Origin: Linyphia triangularis
Taxonomy: Eukaryota > Arthropoda > Arachnida > Araneae > Linyphiidae
Assembly (NCBI GenBank): GCA_963978545.1
Contig: OZ021723.1
Span: forward strand, 6,020,273 to 6,084,272
DNA length: 64,000 bases
Direction: 5' to 3'
This document shows positions 1 to 11,100 of the stretch, piece by piece (the first letter of the stretch is position 1; each line of letters starts with the position of its first letter). Under the pieces are notes generated by a model. That model was not told the DNA's origin. It searched no databases and was given only the letters and a program-made list of their open reading frames with translations. The translations under genes and the position numbers were made by a program.

Positions 1-190
1 AAAAACATCAAAAAAAAATTATTTCGGAAATTTTAAAACTCAATTAAAATTAAAAATATATCGCCTATTTTACTCCTGGTCGTTTAATTAACGATATACC
101 AAATTTCATCCTAATCCGTTAGGTAGTTTTTACGTGAAACGGTCCCCAAATCCGTGTGACAGAAAGTCAGTTTTATTTATATAGATATTT
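1..190 (+). repeat. probable 3' tail of a non-LTR retrotransposon (partial)
   Basis: The segment ends in text typical of RTE-like LINE tails in arthropods: a phrase on the pattern of 'aaatttcatcctaatccgtt', then a CAGAAAGTCAG-like stretch and TTTATTTATATAGAT. It is cut by the window edge and no reverse transcriptase frame is visible. The assignment rests on tail style only. Confidence 0.35.
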
Positions 191-598
191 TGTAACATTA
201 ATATATTTATAACGTAAGTTTTGTAATGTAATATAAGTGTTTGTATTAATAAAGAATTAATGACTTCCTATGGTTAACTAACCATTATCATTCTAAAAAC
301 ATTGAACTTTACCTAACTAAATATATTTTTTTAATTAAAGCTAAATGATCTAATAAGTATCTAAAAGTACATTAAGTCCCCTTTCAAATGTCTTTGGGAA
401 AAAGTTTTTATCTATTAATTCCGCCTAGATATGATAGTTTGAATAAAACACCTTATTTTAAGATTTTTTTTAAAAAAATGTTTGCTGATTTTTTCTATGG
501 TATTAACCCTCCGTCTGGCGCAAGCGGCCTGACAGGCACAGCTCTGACGCTTTCGTTTCCCCCTACCCTCATAGAGGTAGGAATCTGCCTCTCCTATA
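191..598. other. AT-rich sequence, no gene seen
   Basis: The stretch is AT-rich. A GC-richer patch near 510-560 carries an open frame (388-651) that shows no domain and runs into the following MITE fragment, so it is not called as a gene. Confidence 0.5.
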
Positions 599-835
599 GT
601 CCGAGAGGCAATTTTTGGACGCCATCGAACATCATTCTGAATTTCTTATAGAAATTGGAGAAAAGTGAGTAAATTACGAATCCACTGGTCTGCCTTGGCA
701 AAAATGGCCGAAACTGATCAAAAATCAACTTGGAATGAGTTGAATTAAAATACGATTGCCAGATATGTCATAACTTGTCAAAAAGGGAACAAACTTTTTC
801 GTCTGGCAACCCACTGCATTTTGATTTTCAGAGTG
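599..835 (+). mobile_element. MITE family A, 5' fragment
   Basis: It starts at a TA with GTCCGAGAGGCAATTTTTGG, follows the family consensus (AACATCATTCTGAA, GGCAAAAATGGCCGAAACTG, TTGCATTTTGATTTTC-like) and breaks off near 835. The full-length copies at 15748, 20991 and 31246 are about 651-658 bp, so this is roughly the left third. Confidence 0.75.
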
Positions 836-1084
836 AATATCGGCTTCTGAACTATGCACTACAATGTATAAATTTTACCAAATTTTTTGTCTTTGTTACC
901 CTGATAATAAGACACTTTAGTTTAAAGCTGAAAATTTCTTGTAATGTTTTCTAAACATAAAATGTGTTCTTTTTTTTTTAAACAAATTTCATATTTTTTT
1001 CTTTAAATATTCCTACAGTAATCATTGATTACTTTTAGAATACTAAAATTAGAAATAATGATTATAAATTTGCGATTCTTTTTT

Positions 1085-1212
1085 ATGCGCCTGTGAAGCA
1101 TATTGCTCCCGAACTCTTCGGGTTCAATATTGCGCCCGAACTCGTCGGGTTCAATATTGAGCCCGACTTATGCGACCGAACTCGTCGGGTTCAATATTGA
1201 GCCCGACTTAGG
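1085..1212. repeat. short tandem hairpin repeat (CCCGA-ACTCG-TCGGG)
   Basis: Three or four near copies of CCCGAACTCGTCGGGTTC are separated by AATATTG and GCCCGACTTA. Each copy contains the 5-bp inverted repeat CCCGA/TCGGG. The block is GC-rich inside very AT-rich DNA. No function is assigned. Confidence 0.6.
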
Positions 1213-2585
1213 GTTAAGAATACTATTATTTTTTTATAAACATTCTATGGATATATTTTTTTTCCACACTGTCTGAGGTTTAAATTAAAAAAAAAAAAAT
1301 ATTCTAAATTGGATAATTTAATCGAAAGATATTATTAATCAAAGACTTACGGGTATGGTATACCCATGTGCTTCTGAATCGGGAAGCTGCTATTATGATT
1401 CTCTTTAGGGTTAAGGGAGAAAAAGGAATCATCACAAAAAACACACACCTTTTAGAAATGTATATATATCGTGTTGGAAATCCATGTCTTATTAAAATAA
1501 GTCTAACAAAATTCTTCAATGCAGGATGCAGCAATTTTTTAAATAAATTTATGTGGCAAAATTTATCTTCGTGTCATCATTAAAATTTATATTTTATTTC
1601 GTAGTTATTAAATTGTAGAATTAATGTAATACTCAAGAACTGCATTTTCATGAAATTAATTGCAATATTTCAAAGGATGTAAATTAAATTTATGTAGATT
1701 ATTAGTTATATTCTCGCAAGTACTTATACATTTATTTTAATTAAAATGTTATTCTAGTAGTAATGCATTTATTATAATTTATAAATTAATTTTTAATGTA
1801 TTTTAATTTAATTAAAAATTTATATTTTTAATGTTATTATACGTTTTTCCTTTTTGCTACGTCTTTGTTTATATTTCTATGTGTAGTTAATACTGTATGT
1901 TACTTTAATAAATGTGTATTTAATGTTATATACAATTAAAGCATTTTAAAATTTTTTAAATAATTTGCAACATATTATGCAGCATACATATTTTCAAGGT
2001 TCCTTTATTTTAATTAAAATCATTGCAATAACTATTATATTTCGTTGAAATAAAATATGTATGCATATCAGACATTATTTTGATGCATTCTTCTTCAAAA
2101 TAATTTATTCATGGGCTGTTATGTAGGCCTAAAAAGATTTTTCTAGAATTCCATTGTTTTATCACTCTTGAACTATATGTGAGTCTCTTCTTTTGGTTTA
2201 TGAAATGTTTAGTGTAGTTAATACTTGAGTGTGTATTGTTATGTCAAATATCAAATTTTTTATGTTAATAAAAATGTATTCACTTCTTAATAAGAAAATC
2301 GGTTATTTATTTTTAATACGTCTGTTAAAGCTAAAATTCATTTGAGTAAAATTAATGCTTTTTATCAACATGAAATACATTTGAAATATGAATATTTAAA
2401 TAAAGTATTGTTATTTTAAATTTTACCATTGACGCTATAAACAAATTATTAGTTAATAGTTTTTAAACACTAAGCCTGTTATTGTTATTTTAAGAACTCG
2501 GCATAACAACCAAACACCCATTGATAACACAGCTTTTGCTTTTTAAATTATTAAACATTAACTTTGATTTTGTGTGTAGCTTATG
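1213..2585. other. AT-rich sequence without recognisable features
   Basis: Very AT-rich, with homopolymer A/T runs. The open frames on both strands near 1304-1583 overlap each other and show no domain or splice context. Confidence 0.5.
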
Positions 2586-3235
2586 AGCAAATCTGCGGCA
2601 ACCTAATTAAATCACTTTCGGTAATCCAATCGTGCTGAAACTTGGCAGATAGATTCGATGTCGATGACTCGGCATTTTATCGAATTTTGGGGGCTATCAC
2701 AGTCACTAAAAGGTCGATTTTACAAATTTTTCTGTAACAGTTTAGAAATACTTTTAAGTCCCTTTTACCGATTACTCTTGAAATTCTTTCCTGTTGACAA
2801 AATTATTTTAATTTGAATAAATAAAAGATAATTGGGCGCGAATCCATAAATTTATTAAGGAGTAAAATCCAATCAATTCAACATTGCGTTGCATAATAAC
2901 GCTATAGGTGAAATAATTTTAACAAATAATTGTTGAAACTCTTTCCCGTTGCCAAAATTGTTTTAATCAGAATAAATAAAATATATTTGAACGTGAATGC
3001 ATAAATTCACATTCAGTTTTACTAAATAAATTTAGAAACATAGTTTGACTTATATTTTGCTGATAGAAATGTTTTTAATATTTAATGATGCAAACACCAA
3101 GCACACGCTGACAGCAGAATCGGGGCTGTGTTAATGAATATAAATATTGGCAATGCATATAAAGGATTTAAATTAAAAACTTTGTTTTTATGGATTATAT
3201 TATTACAACCTGATTAGTTTAATTTTTTATGAGTA
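2586..3235 (+). repeat. dispersed repeat family B, long copy
   Basis: The copy begins at AAATCTGCGGCAACC and contains AGATAGATTCGATGTCGATG, GTCACTAAAAGGTCG, CTCTTTCC(C/T)GTTG and, at its end, TGTTAATGAATATAAA followed by GCAATGCATA. The same blocks in the same order occur at 63391-63885, and the first half at 18006-18284. The family is unnamed here. Length and order suggest a non-coding transposon remnant. Confidence 0.7.
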
Positions 3236-3510
3236 TGATACCAATTTTTAGTTAAAGAGAGTACTACCATACGAATCCTTGCGAAACTTACTCGAACTGT
3301 ATCTGGGTGCATTTTAACAACCTTTAATATACGCGAGTTATCGTTACTTGCTACTAGTTTTTATTTCATAGTTTTACTGTAGCCTTTTTAATAGTTTTTA
3401 TTATTACTTTTTTTATAGTTTTTATAACTTGTCTTGTTGAGGTTGATCCTGTCAGCATTGTATGAAGTGTTGGGGGTAAAGAAATAAATTGTTAGTCAAT
3501 GGCACGGAAT
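3236..3510. other. unassigned AT-rich spacer
   Basis: This spacer lies between repeat B and the solo LTR. No coding or repeat feature is recognised. Confidence 0.5.
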
Positions 3511-3514
3511 GTAT

Positions 3515-4304
3515 TGTTGCGTTGTACGGGTTCGAAAGATTTGACGCCAAAGCAGATCAAAACTTGCAGAAATTTATTCCAAAATAACTCTTCACAGTTC
3601 TCTTACAGCTCCAGAACGTCTCGTTCTAGTAGACACAATACAGGTCTTTTCACCTCAACAGAGCACAAAACAGCAGTTAAAAACTTGACAAACAACTGCT
3701 AAATAGTCGCAAAAGACAATGCAATACAGTTCGCTTTAGAATGCTCAGTATATCCAGTCAACTAATTCAGTGACTCAAAATCCAAGAACTAACTCAAGTC
3801 GGGAATACAGCTCTCACAATGAACGTTGAGAGACAACTAACTTCAGTCAACTATCGGACTCAACTAACAACTAGCTCCGTGACTCAAAATCAGTCAACTA
3901 CTACTAACCCTACTCACGGCCGTCCTTATATAGGTGTGGGGAACTTTCGTGAATATTCCAGAGATAGACATTTGGAGAACTTTCCAGATTGTAGTCGAAA
4001 AGTCCTTATAGTACATGGGATACATGTACCGAAAATGTCGCCAAATGGTAGCCAAGTTTGGCGACAAAAATTAGTCGCCAAAACCGTCGCCAATTTGGCG
4101 AGATTCCCATTACCATAATGTTAAATGCCCTGCCCCTTGAAACTCGCTTCCCAGAGTCACCTCTGTAAAACCCGTTATCAAGCGTTGATATCCTCACTGC
4201 AGGGAAACAAACCATTGTATTGCCTTATGCGAAATGTACAGAAATTTATCTATTTACAAAATTAGCACTACGAAATATTTACAAATATACAAAAATTCGT
4301 AACA
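3515..4304 (+). mobile_element. solo LTR (Ty3/gypsy-like), copy 1
   Basis: The element starts TGTTGCG and ends CGTAACA, giving the TG...CA boundaries and inverted tips expected of an LTR. It is flanked by the direct repeat GTAT at 3511-3514 and 4305-4308, so it is a complete solo LTR of 790 bp left by recombination. A TATA-like CTTATATAGG lies near 3924-3933. A hairpin TTTGGCGAC / GTCGCCAAA occurs near 4056-4084. A related copy lies at 19404-20308. No gag or pol sequence lies beside it. The gypsy assignment is inferred from the 4-bp duplication and tip sequence only. Confidence 0.75.
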
Positions 4305-4374
4305 GTATGTTGTCTTCGTAGTGGTCAAGCAATATGATATACTCGATCAGATCTCAAAATCATTTAAATAGTTC

Positions 4375-4445
4375 GCAATCATACATAAATGTTGGCAATG
4401 CTTATAAAGGATTGATAGTAAAAACTGCTTATATGGGGTTAATTA
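4375..4445 (+). repeat. dispersed repeat family B, short fragment
   Basis: The text around 'ttggcaatgcttataaagga' matches the 3' part of repeat B near 3150 and 63815. Confidence 0.5.
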
Positions 4446-4499
4446 CTTTCAATTACCCATATGTTAACGTAGAGTAATGAAAGATTACATTGGGGTAAA

Positions 4500-4860
4500 A
4501 AAAGTCGATTTTTCTTTCTTTTTTTACTTTCCTATACGTTTTGGAACGTACTGATCTCAAAAAACTGATTTAGATAAAATGTATGTGTGTCCGTAGTCAG
4601 CATAACTCCCAAACGGATTGATCCGAGCGGAATGAAATGGTATAGTGGTTAGCGTGCTGGCTTCTAGACCGCGAGGTTGCTGGTTCGAGTCCCTTGTTAG
4701 GCATGGGTGTTTGTAAATGCATGTTGGCTTGTCTAATGACGAATGTTTCAGCGCATTATAGCCCTCGTGTTGCTGACGGCGCCAGATAATCTGAATACAA
4801 CCAACCAACCGAGCGGTATGAAAATGGTAAATAACACCCATCCACGTTAAATTTAAATGC
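4500..4860 (-). repeat. dispersed repeat family C, interrupted by a SINE
   Basis: Contains TTTTGGAACGTACTGATCTC, a GTATGTGTGTCC stretch and CAGCATAACTCCCAAACGG. The reverse complement of a similar arrangement occurs near 40240-40400. The SINE at 4639-4808 sits inside it. Probably the tail of a retroelement. Confidence 0.5.
4639..4808 (+). mobile_element. tRNA-derived SINE, copy 1
   Basis: A tRNA-like head carries a Pol III A box (TAGTGGTTAGCGTG) and an intact B box (GGTTCGAGTCC). It is followed by a body (GCATGGGTGTTTGTAAATG ... GCGCCAGATAATCTGAA) and a tail of (CAAC)n type. The target duplication CCGAGCGGAATGAAATGG at 4623-4640 recurs with small changes at 4809-4827, so the insertion is relatively recent. 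The anticodon stem is degenerate, so this is not a functional tRNA gene. Confidence 0.85.
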
Positions 4861-5104
4861 AGTTACCATTATTCCAGTGTAATTAAAAGACGTGGGATAT
4901 TCTATACCCTTAGTTTTTTACTAGTAACAATAGCTTTTGAGAAATGGCACTTTTCTAACTTTGAACAATGAATTGTAAAATTGAGAAAAATAGAGATATC
5001 TTTTATTGCTAAGATGCGAAGTAGATAATAAATATTTTATGACGAAGTACAATTTGTCGGCACATTTCGTATGTTATATTAATTACTTCTCTATGGCCCT
5101 TTAA

Positions 5105-5812
5105 GGGGTCTGGATCTCAAAATTAAAAAAAAAAATTAAATTTGTTTTTATTATTGTAAAAAATAATAAAAGTATTTTAGAATAAAATGACAAAACAATT
5201 TTGTTTTATTATTAGTAGAACTTGAAATATATAAGTTTTTGTTATATGACAACTGTATCTCTGACATGCCATCTTGAAACTTTGAAACTGTTTCTCTCTG
5301 TAATGACTTTTTATCCCTTTTTTAAATTTAAATTCATATAACTTAAAAACTACTTGTTATAAATATATGAAACCTTCCACAATTATTTTTCCTATATATT
5401 TCTTTAATTTTGTTTTTAGGAATTGTGTATTTCGATTTAACTTTTTTTTTTTTTAAAGTTTTAGGAACTTAGCATAGTATGGAGTTTTATATAGCTTTTT
5501 CACAAAATATATATTTTTTTATTTTTTATAAATATTTTAATAAAACATCACTAAGACAATTTATGATATGAATTATAAGAAGTAATTTAAGGCAAAAATG
5601 AAGTGATTTTTTTAAAAAAAGTTTTTAAATATATCAAATTTAAGAACTGTCAAAATGTTAAAGTTTTTTAATTTAAATATAAATATCTATATTTTTTTTA
5701 ATTTGAAAATATAAAATAGTTTTTGAGTTTCAAAGCATTATACAGTAGTGCATAAAAAAAATTCAGAAAAATAATTCTAAAAATAGATTTTAGAATGTTG
5801 AGTCATGGACCC
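5105..5812. mobile_element. TTAA-flanked MITE, singleton family (P1)
   Basis: The left end is TTAA then GGGGTCTGGATCTCAA. The right end reads GTTGAGTCATGGACCCC, an imperfect inverted copy, then CTAA. About 708 bp, AT-rich, no frame. TTAA duplication is the hallmark of piggyBac-type elements, so this is probably a non-autonomous member. It abuts P2 and shares its degenerate target site. Confidence 0.6.
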
Positions 5813-5816
5813 CTAA

Positions 5817-6529
5817 GGGGACTGTTAAGTCAAAAATAAAAATTCTTCAATTTTTGTCTAAAATTCATGAAATTTTTTGTGCAGTTCAATAGCAATTAAA
5901 TGAAATACAACCCAAAATTTCAAAAATTTATATTGATTTTTTTTTCAAGAAATTAAATTTTTATTGAAAAATTTAGCGTTTTTTCCGTAATTTTAAAAAC
6001 GCTCCTTGCGATTCAATTTTTTTGCAATCTGTCTCAATTTTTTTGTACAAGCTAATCGAATATTTATTGACATAATTGTGCATGGATTTTGAATTTGACT
6101 CATTGGTTAATTATTTAAAAGTAAAACTTTGGTACAACGGCAAAAAATGTAAACTTTTTAAATAGAAGCATTACTAAAATTGCTGTAAAACAATAAAAAA
6201 ATACCAGATTCCAAAATCCATGCACAATTGTGTTCAAAATAGTATAGTAAACAATATCTCAAAATAAAAAAAATAAAAAATACATCATTTTTTGAATCGC
6301 AAGGAACAAATCGAATACCCTAAAAATCTTAAAATACACATGAAGAGAAAAATGCAATTTAAGAAGTTGAAATACATACGATTTCTTATATGCGCGTTTA
6401 CAAAAACTCAAATAATATTCTTAATTCTTCTCGGATCAGCAAAAGTAAGGTATGTACTGAAAGCTAGAATTGAAGGCTATATATTTCCACTAAAATATAA
6501 AAATAGAAATTTTTGCCTTAACAGTCCCC
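5817..6529 (+). mobile_element. TTAA-flanked MITE, family P2, copy 1
   Basis: Termini GGGGACTGTTAAG and CTTAACAGTCCCC form a perfect 13-bp inverted repeat. TTAA follows at 6530-6533 and CTAA precedes. The copy is 713 bp. A second copy in inverse orientation lies at 28735-29451. The open frame inside it (6292-6570) is repeat-derived: its mirror occurs in the other copy. Confidence 0.8.
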
Positions 6530-6533
6530 TTAA

Positions 6534-6949
6534 GCGATTAATACTCAATAGAGAATCATCTTATACATGAGAAGTCATCCTTTGACTGTTTAATCTGGAA
6601 GCTGGTAGATTAAGTCATCTTCAAATAGGAGTTTTGTGATAAGTAGCTCTTTTGGATTCAACACTTTTGAGTTTATCACCATTGAGTAAACAGCAATCCA
6701 GGAAAAGCAATCTGAAAAGTGGTCTTTGTTGTAGTAAAGACAGTTTTTTTTTTTTACTTCTTTTGATATCTTTAGTTGATGGATATGCCACAGATTATGT
6801 CAATATTCGATGCTTCACTATATCACGTGACCACGAGTTTTTTAGAGGATTTTTTGTGTGTGTGAATGTCGCTTTTAATGTAGGTGTTGTGAGTTGGTTT
6901 GTCATCTTCAAATTTTATACATGGTTTTAGGTATTCATCGTTTTTTAAT
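6534..6949. other. unassigned spacer
   Basis: Holds a 92-codon open frame (6652-6930) with a phenylalanine- and leucine-rich T-run-encoded core. No domain, no splice context and no homologous copy are seen, so it is treated as chance. Confidence 0.45.
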
Positions 6950-7620
6950 GGCTTCAATTTTGAGTTTATAGTTGTTTTTTCTTTTGGGATAGATATATCT
7001 TTTTAATATTTATTTTTCCTTTTTAATATGAAGTTTTCTTTTTTTAGTAAAGAATTGTTCTTTTTTTTTTTTTAAATGAATTTTTCCTTTTAAATATGAA
7101 ATGCTTTCGTTGGAATATGAAATTTCTTTTTTTAATATTTTTGATTTTGAATATAAAATTTCTCTTTTTTAAAAAATATTTTTCAATTTTCAGAAGTTTT
7201 TCGTTTTAGATTTTGTATTTTGAATATGAAATTTTACTTTTGATTATGAAATGTTTCCTTTTTTAATTATTTTTCAATGATGAATAGTTTTTCATTTTGA
7301 ATTTTGTATATGAATTTGTTTAATAATATTTTTCACTATTTAATATATTTTAAATTTGAATTGGTTCTTTTGAATTTGAACTTTTGTATAAACATCTCAT
7401 ATAATTGTTTTTCACTTTTTTTTTCTTTTCTTTTTTTTTTTTCTTTTTTATTATTGTATTAATTATTTTGAAAATGTTTAGTCCTAGAAATATATTTTTT
7501 TTTTGTTCAAATACATTTATGTTAGTTTTTTCACTTTTTGTTAACCATTTTTTTTTATCACTGTATTATTTATTAAAAAAAAAAAAAAAAATTGTCCTGT
7601 GAATGTATTTTTCTGTTCAA
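6950..7620. repeat. T-rich degenerate minisatellite
   Basis: The stretch repeats loose versions of 'aatatgaaatttc' and 'tttttaatattttt' with long T-runs. The period is irregular at roughly 50-70 bp. Confidence 0.5.
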
Positions 7621-8149
7621 ATGAATTTTTGTTATCGGGGCTATGCTTTTTTCTTTATTCTGTTTGTAGTTTTAATAATAATTTTCTTTCTAAATATTAA
7701 TGGTTTGATCTATTTTTAAACTAGTCAAATGCCCTGCTACAATAAAACAATTTAAACATTTAGATGGGGGGGGGGGGATATGTATCTTTTACAATATTAC
7801 ATTATTACAAACATTTTTCGGTATTTATACATACCTACATAACTAATAATTTTTATCCCTATATATTTCATACCTTTCCTGTATTGAAAAAAAAAATAAA
7901 AAATTCTTATAATTCACTGAAATTGATTCAATAAATTAAAAATAGTATCGCTAGCTGTTGATGATTAGGTATTATTAAGACAAGTTCCGTTATTATAATG
8001 ATTAGGTATTAGGTATCACATCAGTAGGGTATGGTTGATTAGGTACTGGTATTGTGATGATTAAATACTAGGTATAAATTTAATGTATCAAAAGATTATG
8101 ATTCCGTATACTGTTGCCAACCTCTGTATTTGTAATGTTGAATCCCTAA
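7621..8149. other. unassigned, with GATTAGGTAT motifs and a 12-bp G run
   Basis: A run of 12 G occurs at 7766-7777. From about 7960 the motif GATTAGGTA recurs irregularly. The same motif appears in the diverged first units of the satellite that follows, so the array's ancestral edge may begin here. Confidence 0.5.
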
Positions 8150-11100
8150 CTTTAAATAAGGAATGATTAGGTCTAGCATATGAAAACCTTTGATTTTTCT
8201 ATACTGTCAAACTAGCCTCTGTTTAATATGATAAGCAAGGAATAATTATTTGATGATTATGTGTACTTAAAACGGATTTTAATTATTTATTATGATTAGG
8301 TATAGTACTTTAAACCTCTGTAAATGATGCTTAGGTCTTGTAAAGAAACATTATTTGATTATTCTGTTTTTGTAAAAACTTGTTTTAAATGTTTATTAAG
8401 ATTAGGTATAGAACTAGTAATGATGATTAAGCCCAGTAATGAAAATTCTTATTATTTTAACTAAACCTTTCTAGTGCGATACCTAATTAGTATTAGGTAT
8501 AGCACTAGAAAGCACTGTAAATGATACTTAGGTTCAATAATGAAAACTTTGATTATTCGATTTAGGAAACACAGGTTTTTAAATGTTTGTTAGGTGTAGC
8601 ACTGGAATGCACTGTAAATGATGCTTAGGTCCAGTAATGAAAACTCTAATTATTTGATTATTCTGTTTAGGAAAACAGGTTTTAAATATTTATTATCACT
8701 AGGTATAGCACTAGAATGCACTATTAATGACGCTTAGGTTTAGTAAAGAAAACTCTAATCATTTGATTATCCGGCACAGTAAAACCAACGTGTTTTAAAT
8801 ATTTATTTTGATTAGATATATAACACTGAAAAGCACTGTAAATGATGCTTAGATCCAGCAGTGAAAATTCTAACTATTTGATTATTCTGTTTAGGAAAAA
8901 CAGGGTCTTAAATGTTTATTATCATTTGATATTGTGCTAGAATGCACTGTAAATGAAGCGTAGTCTAGTAATGAAAAGTCTAATCATTTGATTATTCAGC
9001 GCAGTAAAAATATGTATAAATATTTATTATGAATAAGTATAGTACTCGAAAGCACTGCAAATGATGCTTAGTCTAGTAATGAAAAGTCTAATCATTTGAT
9101 TATTCGGCACAGTAAAAATATGGTATAAATATTTATTATGAATAAGTATAGTACTCGAAAGCACTGTAAATGATGCTTAGTCTAAGTAATGAAAAGTCTA
9201 ATCATTTGATTATTCAGCGCAGTAAAAATATGGTATAAATATTTATTATGAATAAGTATAGTACTCGAAAGCACTGCAAATGATGCTTAGTCTAGTAATG
9301 AAAAGTCTAATCATTTGATTATTCGGCACAGTAAAAATATGGTATAAATATTTATTATGAATAAGTATAGTACTCGAAAGCAATGTAAATGATGCTTAGT
9401 CTAGTAATGAAAAGTCTAATAATTTGATTATCCGGCACAGTAAAAATATGGTATAAATATTTATTATGAATAAGTATAGTACTCGAAAGCAATGTAAATG
9501 ATGCTTAGTCTAAGTAATGAAAAGTCTAATCATTTGATTATTCGGCGCAGTAAAAATATGGTATAAATATTTATTATGAATAAGTATAGTACTCGAAAGC
9601 AATGTAAATGATGCTTAGTCTAAGTAATGAAAAGTCTAATCATTTGATTATTCGGCACAGTAAAAATATGGTATAAATATTTATTATGAATAAGTATAGT
9701 ACTCGAAAGCAATGTAAATGATGCTTAGTCTAAGTAATGAAAAGTCTAATCATTTGATTATTCAGCGCAGTAAAAATATGGTATAAATATTTATTATGAA
9801 TAAGTATAGTACTCGAAAGCATTGTAAATGATGCTTAGTCTAAGTAATGAAAAGTCTAATAATTTGATTATCCGGCACAGTAAAAATATGGTATAAATAT
9901 TTATTATGAATAAGTATAGTACTCGAAAGCATTGTAAATGATGCTTAGTCTAAGTAATGAAAAGTCTAATCATTTGATTATTCGGCACAGTAAAAATATG
10001 GTATAAATATTTATTATGAATAAGTATAGTACTCGAAAGCAATGTAAATGATGCTTAGTCTAAGTAATGAAAAGTCTAATCATTTGATTATTCAGCGCAG
10101 TAAAAATATGGTATAAATATTTATTATGAATAAGTATAGTACTCGAAAGCAATGTAAATGATGCTTAGTCTAAGTAATGAAAAGTCTAATCATTTGATTA
10201 TTCAGCACAGTAAAAATATGGTATAAATATTTATTATGAATAAGTATAGTACTCGAAAGCACTGTAAATGATGCTTAGTCTAAGTAATGAAAAGTCTAAT
10301 CATTTGATTATTCGGCGCAGTAAAAATATGGTATAAATATTTATTATGAATAAGTATAGTACTCGAAATCACTGTAAATGATGCTTAGTCTAAGTAATGA
10401 AAAGTCTAATCATTTGATTATTCGGCGCAGTAAAAATATGGTATAAATATTTATTATGAATAAGTATAGTACTCGAAAGCACTGTAAATGATGCTTAGTC
10501 TAAGTAATGAAAAGTCTAATCATTTGATTATTCGGCACAGTAAAAATATGGTATAAATATTTATTATGAATAAGTATAGTACTCGAAAGCACTGTAAATG
10601 ATGCTTAGTCTAAGTAATGAAAAGTCTAATCATTTGATTATTCGGCGCAGTAAAAATATGGTATAAATATTTATTATGAATAAGTATAGTACTCGAAAGC
10701 ACTGCAAATGATGCTTAGTCTAGTAATGAAAAGTCTAATCATTTGATTATTCGGCACAGTAAAAATATGGTATAAATATTTATTATGAATAAGTATAGTA
10801 CTCGAAAGCACTGTAAATGATGCTTAGTCTAAGTAATGAAAAGTCTAATCATTTGATTATTCGGCACAGTAAAAATATGGTATAAATATTTATTATGAAT
10901 AAGTATAGTACTCGAAAGCACTGTAAATGATGCTTAGTCTAGTAATGAAAAGTCTAATCATTTGATTATTCGGCACAGTAAAAATATGGTATAAATATTT
11001 ATTATGAATAAGTATAGTACTCGAAAGCACTGTAAATGATGCTTAGTCTAAGTAATGAAAAGTCTAATCATTTGATTATTCGGCACAGTAAAAATATGGT

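Noticed and set aside
6292..6570. 92-codon frame with a near twin at 28767-28982
   Set aside because: Both are mirrored parts of TTAA element P2. Similarity reflects the transposon, and the frames are cut differently.
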